Below are positions 37,863 to 51,500 of a stretch of 64,000 nucleotides of DNA, piece after piece. The stretch is from the NCBI RefSeq assembly GCF_950023065.1, contig NC_088681.1, forward strand, positions 30,228,836-30,292,835. The letters are read 5' to 3'. Made by a program: the position numbers and the translations under genes. Source of the stretch: Planococcus citri (Eukaryota > Arthropoda > Insecta > Hemiptera > Pseudococcidae). The notes beneath the pieces were generated by a model. It was not told the origin of the DNA. It searched no databases and was given only the letters and a program-made list of their open reading frames with translations. Position 1 is the stretch's first letter; every line of letters starts with the position of its first letter.

Positions 37863-38206
37863 TTTTGCAGACTTCCTCATCAGTTTTGTTTTTGGTATAC
37901 CTATTTTTTTCTAAGAATAAATATTTTGCTTAGCAATAATTAGTAACGTCTGTCTTAATATACCCAAAACGATTTCTCAGTTTATTTCTTGTTAGGAACT
38001 CGATGGAAAGTCGGTTTACGTGTTCCTCTGACAGTTCAGCTTAGGTAGGCCTAATTTATTTTTGGTGGCATTTTTGCAGACTTTTGCAGACTTCCTCATC
38101 AGTTTTGTTTTTGGTACAACTATTTTTTTTAAAGCATAAATGTTTTGCTTAGCAATCACCGATGTCTGTCTTAATACCCAAACGATTTCTCAGTTTATTT
38201 CTTGTT
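37863..38206 (+). repeat. Direct duplication of about 130 bp
   Basis: Copy 1 (37863-37993) and copy 2 (38081-38206) both run from TTTGCAGACTTCCTCATCAG to CTCAGTTTATTTCTTG with small indels. The offset is about 216 bp. It directly follows the right block of repeat copy B and may belong to it. Confidence 0.85.
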
Positions 38207-38299
38207 TCGAAATATTTAGGTTTCGAGATGGGACTCTTTGACGAAGGGGGAGCACCCCCACCCCCAATTTTGGGTGAAACTTTCAAAAGAAAATCTGGG

Positions 38300-38500
38300 G
38301 CATGTGATATATCGAATTGTATGTTTTCGGTGACGCTGAACACGAATATGACGTCAGATTTTTGATTGGACCCCATCCATGGCCCCCGGCACCTCCCCAA
38401 AGGGGGTAAAAATTAAAAAAAGTGTTTTGTTCGTGCGACACATGAAATAGTACGTTTCTTGTAACGCTGAATACGAATATGACGTCAGATTTTCTATCTA
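38300..38500 (+). repeat. Paired repeats ending in ACGAATATGACGTCAGATTT
   Basis: Two related segments of about 65 bp (38300-38367 and 38437-38500) share CATG(T)GA...CGCTGAACACGAATATGACG. The complement of the same core (GACGTCATATTCGTGCTCAG) lies in the loop of the foldback element at 1114-1133. This marks a dispersed repeat family present at both ends of the window. Confidence 0.6.
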
Positions 38501-38570
38501 TTAAATTCTAAAAGCAATTTAATACTAAAATTTGCATATTGAAAGACATTGTTATGAATTCTATTTGAAA

Positions 38571-38980
38571 AGAACAATATGAAATCTCCAAATTTGCTTT
38601 ATTGAAATTTTATTTGTTTTTTAAATTTATTTCAATGAATTGAAATATTATGCAAATTTAAAATTAATTACGCTATTGTAATACTTGAGAAACTAGTGAA
38701 TAAATAACTGACCCGAAGTTGATTGCGACGTGGTAATGTTTAAAATCACAATCAAAAATTAACCCAAGAAATTTTAAAATTTTCCAGTCATAATTGAATT
38801 ATGAACACCCTCGAAAAAAAGAACAATATGAAATCTCCAAATTTGCTTTATTGAGATTTTATTTGTTTTTTAAATTTATTTCAACGAATTGAAATATTAT
38901 GCAAATTTAAAATTAATTACGCTATTGTAATGCTTGAGAAACTAGTGAATAAATAACTGACCCGAAGTTGATTACGATGT
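38571..38980 (+). repeat. Direct duplication of about 160 bp
   Basis: Copy 1 (38571-38731) and copy 2 (38820-38980) are nearly identical from AAGAACAATATGAAATCTCC to GACCCGAAGTTGATT. They are separated by 88 bp of unrelated sequence. The very high identity indicates a recent event. Confidence 0.9.
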
Positions 38981-40418
38981 AGATATTACCGGTTTTTTTT
39001 TTTTTTTTATATTTTATAAAACTGTTATACTGATATAAATATAATTAATATGTTTTTAATACATTTTTTAATTCTGAAAAGCCGGTTATCTCACGCTTTA
39101 TTGCGTGAGTGTTTTTTTCAATTTAGCTTTATTTATGGACCCGAAATTTTTGTGCTGGTTTCAATATTTTCTTGTGAGAGAATTTTTTTTAGTACGATTG
39201 ATGAAAATTTTGTTTCCTAACAAGAGCGATAGGGGACTGGCTGAAATTTTTTCTAATCAAACCAAAACTTAATTAAAAGAGCAAGATTACATAATCAGCC
39301 TAACTATCAAGAACCAAAATGCATTTTTCGATTTTTGGTGAATTTTTAAAAATGAAATTTGAGCCAAAAATAGTGAAGGAAAAAATCAAAATTTCATCAA
39401 TTTGGCATAGGAAACAAAAATTTGGACGATATTGTATTTTCGATCTTTTGAATTGAATCAATTTAAAACGATTTCAAACCATTTTGTGCATGTTCTCTAG
39501 AGCCTCAAGCAGGTTTTTGAAAATTGAAATTTGCACAAAATTTCACTAAATAAAATAGGAAAGCTCAAATTCATTCTAAACCCTAATTTCAACATGATGA
39601 GTTGACTGATGGTGCTTTCAAGCCGTTCTGCAGTCTCCAGCGACATTTTAAAAATTCCAGTTTTCCAAAAAATGCCATAAAATCTGACCATGGACTCAAA
39701 ATGTAAAAAATTAAGTTTAAATTTGAATTTCAATGTTGTTTTGTCAAATGATAGGGGAACAGTGAATTTGTCAAAATAGGGCTACTGTTAATCGGTCAAG
39801 TGAGTCACTAATCAGCACCAATCGTGAGCGTATTTGTGCTTAAGTTGAATTGGACAGATAGTTTATGACTTTTTTGGAGAAATGAAATTCACAAAACGTC
39901 GCTGACGGCTCCAGAATAGCTTGAAACTACCCCTAGTCGACTCACAATCAGAATGTTTAAATTATGCTATACAGTGAATTTCTGCTTCCTAACTTGGGTA
40001 AAATTTAGTGAAAATTTCAACTAGTTCAAAAATATGCTGGAGGCACCAGAACAGCTCAAAACTGTTCGAAACCGTTTCCAATCGATTGGGAAGGGAAGGG
40101 GGGTTTAGAACAAAGGCTATACAAAATTTCAGCTTTCTAGGAGAATTTGATGAGATTTTGATTTTTCCTTATTTTTTTTTGACCCTAATTTCCGAATTTG
40201 ATTTTTAAAAATTCGCCAAAATTGGTAAAATGCACTTTAAGATCTGAAATGTTAACTGCTGGTATATTTTTGCATGCTCATTTGATCATATCGTTGACAG
40301 CGTTTGCAAGCAGCGAGAAATATTGGACTGAAAAATCGAAAAACCACGGACTACCTCAAGGCTCAAATTCTTAATCGATAAAATTTATAGAAACTACTGC
40401 CGGTCGTTGATTACTCAC
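38981..40418. other. Gene-free stretch
   Basis: No gene is supported. Phrases such as AAATTTCAGCTTTC and GAGCC(T)CAAGCAAATTTTTG recur here as degenerate copies, as they do at 36.2-36.6 and 48.8-49.9 kb. Confidence 0.5.
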
Positions 40419-40603
40419 GCAGACCTTGATCCATTGATCATTATCGCTCAATGGACGCAAAATTCCGCCACATAGCACGCATACTAAACCGGCTTCGGGT
40501 TCGACATCGATACGAGGCGACTTCCTCATACACCGGGTACATTTTAAGCGCCATCTCTCCGGGCTGTGACTCAGACTGCTACCAAAATATCGCAGTATAC
40601 ACT
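40419..40603 (-). CDS. Candidate internal coding exon with a possible zinc ribbon (partial gene)
   Basis: On the minus strand the sequence between acceptor GGCCGCAG (AG at 40605-40604) and donor GTGAGT (40418-40413) is open in one frame for about 61 codons. It reads as a compact protein segment. It contains CTRC at its middle and CVLCGG about 20 residues later, a CxxC...CxxC arrangement like a small zinc-binding ribbon, followed by ILRPLSDND. There is no ATG in frame before the acceptor, so an upstream exon would be needed, probably from the CpG-rich region at 40.9-41.2 kb. I do not recognise the protein. No other exon of it was found in the window. Confidence 0.35.
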
Positions 40604-40919
40604 CTGCGGCCAATATTACGAGTATTTATGAATGATAGGAGAAAAACCGCTCATCTAAACGTACGCAAAGACGCTGGTCGAAGACAGTGAGGAGAGCAGG
40701 CGTTTCATTGACAATATCGGTTAGTCCTACAGCTATGGGCTATGGTACCCTTGAAAGCTCTGAAAAATTTCGGCGACACAGGCCGCATTTCAAATGGAAC
40801 GAAAACGATTCTTCTCTCGATCTCTGCCTCTCTGGGACTGGGAGTATGTAGATGAACGGTGTAAACAAGACCTTAAAAACCCGAACCGAACCCGTCAGCT
40901 TGATGACGATGCTGTAGTA

Positions 40920-41375
40920 GACTGTACGCGGATTGTGAGGCCTCACCCACGCACGCTCTTAATTTAGCGACCAAGTTTGGCTAACGAAAGGACGCGGAGA
41001 GGCGAGAGAGTTAATGTTGGCGGATGTTGGGCGTCTTTACCAACTCGGAAGCGGGGAGATAGTTTCCTCGGTTTCTTCGAGTTCGACTTCGCTCTCGTCT
41101 CACTCCAACTTCCAAGTCCGAGTCGGAATCCTTAATGTTACGAATACGAATTAAATCTTATAGAGTAGAGAGAACGTCGCCGCCGCCAAGTTGAGCTGTC
41201 AGTGTCGAGTTTATTAAATTGCACGCTGTGACGAGTGCGCGTACACGTTCGTCCTGTTAACCTATTGCGCTGCTACGCGGTACCGTATGCGCGCTAAATT
41301 CGAAATTTCACCATTCGCTGGCGAGGGTCGAGTTCGATAACCGATTCAAAGTGACAAGTTTTCAGCAAATTATCG
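40920..41375 (+). promoter_or_regulatory. CpG-rich promoter region and probable non-coding first exon
   Basis: CG dinucleotides are much denser here than anywhere else in the window (around 40920-41130 and 41200-41345). The plus strand ends in a strong splice donor, ATCG followed by GTAAGTG at 41376. After the donor the sequence reverts to ordinary AT-rich DNA. This fits a 5' UTR exon of a plus-strand gene whose coding exons lie beyond 64 kb or were too short to detect. On the minus strand a donor-like GTGAGG occurs at about 40942, so the promoter may be divergent. Confidence 0.45.
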
Positions 41376-42212
41376 GTAAGTGTGAATTTCATTCTTAAAA
41401 AGCCCCCCTTTCGTTCGAAAAACCGCCTAATTCAACGCAGATTTGCGGGTTTGGTCGCGAAACTATGCGAAAATTTTACGTCTACCGCTTGTGTGTATGG
41501 CACCATATGTTGACCTGTGAAGATAGTACGTAATGCTAGTGTACTCAATTTGTTATAGAGAGTGATTTTTTTTCGACCTCGTTTGATTTTTATGAGAATT
41601 TTACTACGTGAACGTAAGTTGAACTTTCTTATCATTCTTGTTCAATTTTTGGCAGCTCGTGAGTCATGACTGCTCAGCTAGATAAAGAGACAAAAATTAA
41701 ATTTATCCGGCTGTAATTCGATGATAAGCATTTTTCAACATTTTTGTCTGCCCAGAAAAGGGTACTAAAATGTTTTTTTTTCAACTCGGATTTTTCAGTG
41801 TAATTTTCAGAATATTGACTTCCCTTGTGCGTCTAGACAGGAAACCAAAATTATTTCTCAGACTCTAGTGAATCATATTAGTATAATTTTCGAAATTTCG
41901 AGACCCTTTGACCACCCAAAAAAAGCAATAAAATTATTCTCTGGTATGAAATTTTCATGATGGTTCAATTCAGAGCCTCTTATGAGCCTCAAAACAGTGC
42001 ACGAAAATTATTTAATTCATCTGTACTTCATTTAAAACCCTAAAATACTAAACATAATTTTCAAAAACTTTAAAAATAGACTTTTACCTACCTAGTGTTT
42101 TTTATCAGATCAAATCTGTGTAAAGAGGCCGACCACGTGTCTGTCGTCTACTGTTCGCTGTCAAGACGGTGATATTTTTACACCCAAGTCTACACACACA
42201 TAGGCTACGACA
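41376..42212 (+). other. Putative first intron start, no gene seen
   Basis: This is AT-rich sequence downstream of the donor at 41376. No exon can be assigned. Isolated CACGTG and CG-containing segments occur at about 42125-42175. Confidence 0.35.
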
Positions 42213-42579
42213 CACTATGGGCCAGGAGACCCCCAAAAACGGGCGTAATTCAAAACTGATATAATCGAGCAATATTGTGTGTTCTCTTCTGCACAGGAAT
42301 GTGTATTTTGAAGTGGTGTATACTATGCTTTAGTGATTTTTTGCCAAAAAGTGCCATTGTGCTTTGTAGGCTCATTTTTCTATTAAAAAATGCTATATTT
42401 TCAATAGAAAAATGAGCCTACACAGCACAATGGCACTTTTTAGCAAAAAATCGCTAAAGCATAGTATACACCACTTCAAAATACACATTCCTATGCAGAA
42501 GAGAACTCACAATATTGCCCGAATATATCAGTTCAGTTTTGAATTACGCCCGTTTTTGGGGGTCTCCTGGCCCATAGTG
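42213..42579. mobile_element. Transib-type palindromic MITE, 367 bp, 5-bp target duplication
   Basis: The element is a near-perfect palindrome with its centre at about 42396. The ends read CACTATGGGCCAGGAGACCC and its complement. It is flanked by the direct duplication CGACA (42208-42212 and 42580-42584). Transib transposons have termini beginning CACWATG and make 5-bp, typically CG-rich, duplications; both features are met. No transposase is encoded, so it is non-autonomous. Chapaev and CACTA elements make shorter duplications and fit less well. Confidence 0.8.
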
Positions 42580-42584
42580 CGACA

Positions 42585-45500
42585 TCACATTCGTATGTAA
42601 TGTACCTGACGAGAGTATATAAACGGTGAATTAGATTTAATTACTTCACCATTCAATTCATGCTAAACAACCAAGGTATTCTTGTATACGGTAGACAATT
42701 ATGAGACCTGAGACTAGCTCTGCGATTTGTTATGCGTCGCCACAGTTTGACCTTTTGACGATTTCTCGTTACAAATCGCGAGTCGAAGTGAACTAACGAG
42801 CTCAACGACTCGAAAAAAACATCCAAGATGGATCAAAATGTTCTCCAGAGTCCAGACCATCTCAAAATTTTGTTAGCAGCTGCACAGCTGGAATGTTCGA
42901 AATAGGTAGAACACAAGTCTGAGAGATTTATTTACCATCAGTGATTCCCAATCAATGAGGTAAGGATAAAAATTCATTAGAAGAGTGCTCAAAATTAGAA
43001 AGGAAATGTTCTTTCAATTGACTGTTAAGATATCAAATTTCAAATTGAATAGGTTTTAAATATGCCAAATATAGAAGGGAGGGAAATAGAAGGAGGAGAA
43101 TTGATTTCGTATTCTCACCTTTCTCTCATTTAGGCATCTCAGGCAGCAAAAACGAACACAAGATGAACAACGAGAAAAGGAAAGAAGGTATGGGGAAGGG
43201 TTCAACTTTATTAAATCTCCATAAAACGTTCAAATTTTTTCTTTTCATAATGAGTACCTTATTTAAAAATTAAAATCTCAAATAAATTCGCAAATTGGAT
43301 ATATATTTTTTTTTGAAAAATTCTTATTTTGATGAAAAAATTATTTTAATTTAAGAAAAAAAACAAGTATGGATTAAAAAATAATAATCATTGGTCCTCC
43401 TCCCGGTTTCGAATAAAATTTGAGCTGATGAGAAACACGAAAACTCATTACTGTATCTGACATGGCATAGGAGATTCTGAGATGTCTTTCTCTATTTAAA
43501 TAATACGAAATTTACTACATAATTTTCAGCTCATCCGTAGCCTTAAGTAAGATACAATTTTTTACAAACATTCTAGAAACCTTATAGAAGCAAAAATTGA
43601 TTTTAAAAAATTCAAAATTAAATGTCTATAACTGCCTTTGAGGTTCCAAACCTGAAATAATCGCCGTTCCAGCTCATTCTAAGACATTTTAACAGAGATT
43701 TTTTTAAACCAAAATTGATATTTTGTGACAGGAGAAAGGTTTTATTTTTACGAATCAACATTGAGTAAAAAAAAAACACAATTTTTTCATCGACTGGGCA
43801 GATAAGTTAGACTTGGCATCTATTAATATTTTGATTTTTTTCTTAATTCTATTAACTTCAACTTCGCTTGAGAAAGCACTCCTGAGGTACCTGGCAGGAA
43901 CTCGCAGAAATCATTATACCATTGGATTTTCTATTTGAGCACTTCAAAGTGCATCAAAATCAAATTTTCAATTGTTTTTACAAAATCTCCTCTTCATTGG
44001 TAAGATAGTGAAAATTCGAGATTAAAATTAAGATTTGAGATCCCTCTAAAGAATTCAGATGTTGAAAACATCGTGACATTTAATTTTTTTAAAGTTGTTA
44101 GTTCAGTTGGGAAGCACATTTTAATCAATTTTTACCACAGAAGTGAATGTGAGAAGTCTCTATATTCTGTTTCAGAAAATACTTATCAAGTTTGAGAAAT
44201 GTTGAGCCACTTTTCATAAAAAATTGCGATTTGTAATTTTCAAAAAAATTTCAAAAATAGAAAAACCAACTTTAGAAGATTAAATTGGTTACAGGAGTTT
44301 TGGAATGTGTATTTTCCAAAAAAATATATGTAGGTACTTACCTACTTAGATTTCGTTGATATCAAAACTGCAAACCAATGAGTTCCCTAGCTCGATGTTT
44401 AGGTAGTGCTTTTTATTGTATTTTTGGAGGGGAGGGGGGTGCACAATTGCACATACAGCCAAGAAGTCATAATTCTGTTTTTTATATCACACCCCTTCTC
44501 CTCTCCAGAATTATGAAAAATATTTTTATGCAATATTAAGGTGAATCATTTTCGCATTTTTTTTGAATTTTGAAAAAGTAGGGGTATATTAGTGATGATA
44601 AAAATGGACCCAAATTAAAATGTCGAATATTTCAGACTGTTAATTTTCATAAAAGCTAAAATCCAGCTTCAAAATTTTAAAAAAATCCCATTTTTATGCT
44701 TTCAAAATTTCTTTTCTAATTTTTAATAATCATTTTTGGTTCTAAAGTACATAGGTACCTACCTAAATGAGAACTGCATAGCCTCGAGCATTCATGGCCT
44801 CAAAAAAAAAAAAACAATCTTCATTCATGCAGAGGTTCAAAAAATACACGTGCCTATGATTCACTCCAATACAGCATATTTTGGATGAAAGAAGATTCTT
44901 TATAATTTTTCGTCAGACCAAAGAGTGATTTTCATGTATTGATGCTCTTAAAAACAAAAAAGAAAATTTATTTATTTTTTGAAATTTTATTCAAGTTGGA
45001 TTTATGAATTTACAATTATTAGTCGAGATATCATTTTTTGAGTTCGTTTATCGAATTTTCCTTCGGGAACAAATTTTCCAGCTCCCTCTCCCCCCTCCCG
45101 CCATAAAATCTTCAGCTTACTAAACTACCTACTTACATTTCTTCAAAGCTCCAAGATTTCTATACCTACAAAGATGAAGGGGGGGAATCTAAAACAGTCA
45201 TTTAAAGATGAAATTTTCAACAGAACATTTTATTCACATTTTTACCATCCATCGAGACCAATTTAACTCTCATTTTTTTCAATTTCACGCATTATTATTT
45301 TTCTTTGAATTGGAATACATCAGCTCTCTTCATCTCCTTCTCTCTATCTCTGTTTTCTTCTATTCTTTTCAATCCAGTGGATTTACCTCCTACGTAATTT
45401 TTCGCATATAATTTTTACGCATAAAAACGCTACTTCGGCTGAACATGTCACTTCGAGTTTATTGTAGTGAAAACTTTGAAAAGAAGCGAGTAAAAAAATA

Positions 45501-48500
45501 ACCAGTAGGTATATTTTGTTCGAGATAAATTTGTTTTTAGAAAATATACATCTTTGACAACTCCCACACAGTTGCGACGACGAGACGGTCATAGTATTTC
45601 GTTACATTACATCCACTCCAAAAAACCTCCATCAAACACAGCAGGCATTAGCACTGTTGAAAATACACAAGTCGTTTAATTAAACTCATTAGGGGCAATT
45701 TCCAAAGGAACGCCTTTTTACTGTACATGACGATAAATCGATAAGAGTTTCCAATTATTTTTAATATATGAACATGAAACGGGGCCGCACACTGTACACT
45801 GTACACTTTTGCTATTTAGTTATAATATGTACAGTAATAAACGATGCTTGAAAATTAATTTTTACGACCGGTTGCGCTTATTGAACGATGAGGAGCAGCG
45901 CAAAGAGGTAAAAATTTTTCCAAAACATTTACGCATCGAGATGATTACCTACTATACTCGTTCATGGCCATGGCATCCCACTTGATCCTTATTTTGTTTT
46001 TTCCACAAAACGTAAACATTTCGTAATAGGTAGGTATAATTCGTCAAGGTATGCAAAATGTTAAATAATGTCGTAAATCTAAAAATACCAGTAACTAGTT
46101 CAAAACTCCAACAACAATACAAACAGAAGTGTAGTTTTCTTATTTCGATGAAATAGCGATACGTATAGCTGTACTGGCTTTTGTGCAATTAAATTTGATA
46201 TCTGGATCATAATAAGCGCATTTTAACACAATATTGGCTTCCTTGAAATAATACAATAACCTACAAAAAACAAAAAAATAAAAACGTGCGCTGCGCTGCA
46301 TTTAGAAAATGACCTCACCTCTCACTTTCCGTTTCCATAAACGAATAAAACCGCTCGTTAAATGCGCCAGCATCAATTCGCGGTCGTAAAATATTACATG
46401 TTTTAATGTCGACTATAGGTATAGGGAGAGCTGATGGGGTACAAATTTTTCAACGAATATCTTCTGTCATCGTAATTTTCGAATCGAAGGTGAACACCTT
46501 ATATAGGTACAGGTACAACATTGTAATTTTAACGTCATCTCATGCAATGCATTTTGGATTTTCTGGTGATAAAAAATTATAATCGACCTACTCAGTTGAT
46601 TGGGGAATTTTTTTTCTAATAATCTGTATCAAAATCTCTGAAAAAAATTGGGTATGAGAAAATGGATTAAATTAGAGCATCATTACTGCAATCTTTTCAA
46701 GGACAACCCCTTGTCCCAAATTCGATAGGGGCGAGCAAATGATTTTTAAAAAATCATAATTAATACTAGATTCACGTACTTATATCTTTCAAAAAGATCT
46801 CGAAAATTTTAAACGAGAAAAATTAATAAACTGGAATTGATCCAAATTACGAGCAAAAAAAAGTGCTCCCAAGACTAGGTACATAAAAAGATCATTTCTG
46901 ATTGTTCAAGGTCACCAGATATGTATCAATGAAGTCACGAAGCGTATAAACATGGATACCTCTCCTTTGTAACTTATTTTTACAAACGTTTAAATAGCTG
47001 TGTTCTAACAATGAGGTACCTGTGGAAGCAAGAGTATCAGGAATAAGGGAGAAAAATGTGTAAAGGAATTCCACAAGATTTACTTTCACTAGAAGGCTGC
47101 AGTTTATTACTCTCGGTAGCTTGTAGAATGCGCCTATAAGATTACCTGTATCGTGGTGGAGGGACAATGTGTATTGACCTATGAATTAATTTAAATCTAT
47201 TAATCTTCGCAACATTGGTTCCTAATCTGAAGTGATAAGTTTTAATTTACGATCTTGTTGTATAAGGCGGTGCTTGTTGATACTCGAGTATTTTAAATGT
47301 ACTAAATAAATTCGACGATATAATTCGATCAAGGACTAAATACGGCGTAAAAGAATGATGTACCTGACTCAAATTTGTCGTGGTTTTAGGCTACGTATCT
47401 ATATAAAAATCGTCTTCTATTAAAAAAGCAATGAGCATATCAACGAAGAAGCACTGACGACACGTCCAACCACGTGAATAATTTTTAATGTACTCGTACG
47501 GAAATAATTTTATCCTCGGGAATTATTGAATTTTATCCGGTTTATCGGTGTTAATTTATTACCGTTCAATTTACGCGCAAATAAATATAGTTTTTTATTC
47601 GTTATTTGGGTACAGGTATTATATCGATGTACAGTATTTACTAATGAACGAACGGAATCTTTTTTTCATCGATCGCCAAATTAATGCAAATACTCGAATA
47701 GGTAGGTACCTGGGCATCTCTAATATTGAGACTAAAGACCACACACCTTTATTTGGATCGTTCAGAGGCTTCAGCTTCGTCACGTATATCGTATGCCGAA
47801 TTACATAAATTATTATTATATATTTTCTATATTCATTCCATTTCAAATTAACACAATGCTATCTATAGATTTAAAATGGTTATTGAATTTTGCTTCATAA
47901 TTTATATTGAAGCATCGCTGCATAAGTATCCCTTCTATACGAGTATACGCCAAGGCTGTGGAAGTGGGCGAAAAATTCGTGCGAATTTATGGTTGTTGTT
48001 GGGATGTAGTTTTTGTTTGAGTTTAAATGACTTTCTGGCACATGAGCTAATTGATTTAACCTTTTAACGTTCGGAAATTTTTATCGAATATATGCAAAAA
48101 ATTTTATGAGATGAGTGGTGATGAGCAAGAGTGGTTTAACAAATCATTAATATTCGTATCGTTTGTGCTGATATTTGGCACTTGTTGATATTGCGGTAAG
48201 TGATACTCGATCAGGGTCAGAAATAGCGCATTGGTTATTGGCCGGCTCTTAGAAGATCTTTCAATAGGTAGGTAGTAGGTTAGGTATATCGTGTTTAAAA
48301 TGTGAGAAAGACTAAAAAATTTTCATGGCATTTTTTTTTCAAATTTTCATCAAAAATTTGTCTCTAAATCTTCTTTTAAAAAAATATGTAGATATCTGAT
48401 AAGTATACATTTTTCTAAAATTAGTGTATCAGCCTTCTTCAAAATGTTCTGGAAACTTTATTAGGTAACCTCTTTTATGACGAATTTTTCTAAAACTAGA

Positions 48501-51500
48501 GAATCCAAAAATCCACTGAATGCTTCAAAATGCCTCGAAATCACCATCAATCGATATGGAGATCAAAAATATGAAGATAACGAAACAAATTTCGGCTTTT
48601 TGTAGCCCTGCATTCGTGAAAAACAATTATTCATTTTTTTTCAAAAAAACAAAAAAGTTGCTGGAAAAATTTTTAAATTTTTGGACATTTATAAAAATAA
48701 ATGTCGAAAATTTTAACCTAGGTAGGTACCGAAATAGATTGTCAAGGTCCCAAAGACGGTAATTTGGGTTCATTAAGCGCCGAATTTCAATTTGTTCTCT
48801 TTTTATAGAAATTTTTCCATAACTGAAAAATTCAGAAATTCTCTGTCGACTCCCGAATGGGTTTTAATCACCTTTATTCGAATTAGACCAAATTTCAGGT
48901 TTCTAAACTACCTCAATTCGATCACATTTTGTTTTTTTTTTAAATTAAAAATTAAAAATCTGAATGTTTAAAAAAATTGTCAAACATTCAAAAAGGAAAT
49001 TCAGCACTTAAAATGTTGTCTAGCTTCGTATTTTTATACGCTCTTTTGGAATTTAAAAATTGCATTCTGCTGAATTTCATTTTGACCCCTTTATAAACGA
49101 CCTCAGCACGATTTCAAATCCAAAACCAAACTACTACTAATCGATTGAGCATGTTCAAAATAGGGCGTAAAATTCAAGAGTTGCTGAAAAAAATTTTGCT
49201 TTTTAAACAACCGAAAGAGATTTTGAAAATTAGAACTTGAATTGATAAATGACTGATGAAGATCACAAAAAAGGTATTTGGCCATTTTCAAAGCAATTTT
49301 TTTTTCCAGAACTGGGTACTCCAAAAATTCGCTTAGAGACTCTCGAACTGTTCTGCAATACCACTAATCTATTTGAGAGGCCAAAAATGAGCCATAGTTG
49401 GACCAAATTTCAGCTTTCCATCTCAATTTGACCAAATTTTAGTTTTTTTAAAATTAAAAATGGGCAAACCTGACTGTTCAAAAATTTGCCAAAAATTGCA
49501 AAATGAAATCCACAACCTGAAATTTCGCCTAGTGTCATTATTATAGTTATTTTGGCCCTTTTCCAAGGCAATTTTTCCAGAACTGGGAAATCCGAAAATT
49601 CGTTGGATTCAGGACGTCAAAAATGGAGTATAAAACAAATTCTAGCTTTCTATCCTAATTTTTTCAAATTTTTTTTTTTTTCAATAAAACATGGTTTGAA
49701 AAAAATCGAAAAATGAAACTATTTTTCTGAAATTTAACCTGGTAATGTAAGTACTGATTTTTGGATGTTTTTTCGATTTTCCTCAATCTGGTTTAAATCA
49801 AAACGTTTCCTGCTGGCTAGGATTTCTCTCTCGGTAGCTTTAAACTTATGTGTTGTACTTCGCCATTCGAAAGTGCGTTTAACGATTCAGAAACTATTGA
49901 AATTTTCAAAAATTTCAAGCTTCAAAATATCCCTGAAATTTAAGATATAATTTAAAAATTATATCAAAATTGGGTATGAAATGAAGAATTTCAAGAAGGA
50001 AGAAGAAGATCCCTCCTAGAGTTCAAATTTCCCCAAAAAACCATGGACACTTTTATGGAACTGTTGAACACTAATATAACATTGGTTTTAGCACCCCCTC
50101 CCTCCCTCCCACCCTCCCTCCATCTCTCAATGGTTAAAATTGTTGGACCCTAGGACATAAATTTGACCTCAATTTTTCGTCTGGATCCCTTGAGACCCTT
50201 TCACCCCCCCCCCCCCATTCAACCAATAATCACCCGAGGCCAACACTTAAGAAAAATCATTCCATAGCAGTTGCATAAAAATGAAATTTCATGTTCATGG
50301 CATAATTTTTTTTCATTTCTTCATTTCAATTTTTACGTTAAATTTTTTTAATTAAAAGAAAATACCTCATAAATGGCTATTTAATTTTTTTTGGTGTTTG
50401 ATTTTTCTTTTTCTTGCCTTCATTTCATTGACTGTACCGAATAGTGCATTATTCGTCAAATATTTTAATTCGTCGTAATTTCCTTCCATTTCAAGAAGAT
50501 AACCACTGAAAACTCATTCAACATGAAACAATAGCTACACCATATGATACGCAAATAATACGAGTACATAGAAACAACACAAAAATATCAATTTCTCGAG
50601 AGAAAAATCGTAACACTTGGTCGCAAATATCAGTCAATCGCCTTATAAAGGGTTAAAACCTCTCCTCGCGTTGAGTAATCGCTGACGATTATGGTTAAAA
50701 TCGTGATAACAGTTTCTTGTAAGTAAGGTATTCGTTATTCATCTATTTTCACGAGATAACAGAAGAATGACTCGTTGGCAAATTATTCGTATACTGCAGA
50801 GTGCAGAGCTCTTAAGACGAATGCATTCATTTGCACGTGTCCCATTGCTACGAGTAAAAATGCTTGTTTACTATTTTATTTATTTTTTTCGAGCATTCGG
50901 AGCTAATTTTAGTTAGACAATGATGCAGCCAAGTTGGTTAATGAAATCTTTACGACGCCAATATAAAAGTACTCGTATTCGTAAAACCTCGCAAGACGAC
51001 AGTTCGAAAATCTATACTCGTACGTCGTTCGAGTAGATATTTATACCCAGCACACCATATCGCTATTTACACAATCCAGCAGTAATTTCGTACGAGAATC
51101 GCCGAATAGGCATTAAATCCCACATACTCGTATTTGTAGGTAGGTAATGAAATGACGTCATTATAAGTATGCGAAAACACCCTCAAATCTACTTGGAAAA
51201 ATAACTCGTCCGAGAAGCAGGGAATAAAATAGCCTAAGTAAGTGTACAAGACGATAGGTAGTAGGTACGGTGCACAAATCGTTTCTCACTTTTTATCCAT
51301 TAATCTAGAGACCAAACGCGAAGGTAAGTTGATGTGGTGCCGCTATGTGTACCTCGAACAACCTTGTCGAAAGGCACGGTCAACGAGGTACATCTTCTAT
51401 ATATGGGCATAGATCTATGATTCTGGTAGGATCAGCTTGAACATACTCGTAATATACCAACGTTTTCGTACTATTACTCTATGTTCGATGAAACGTCACC

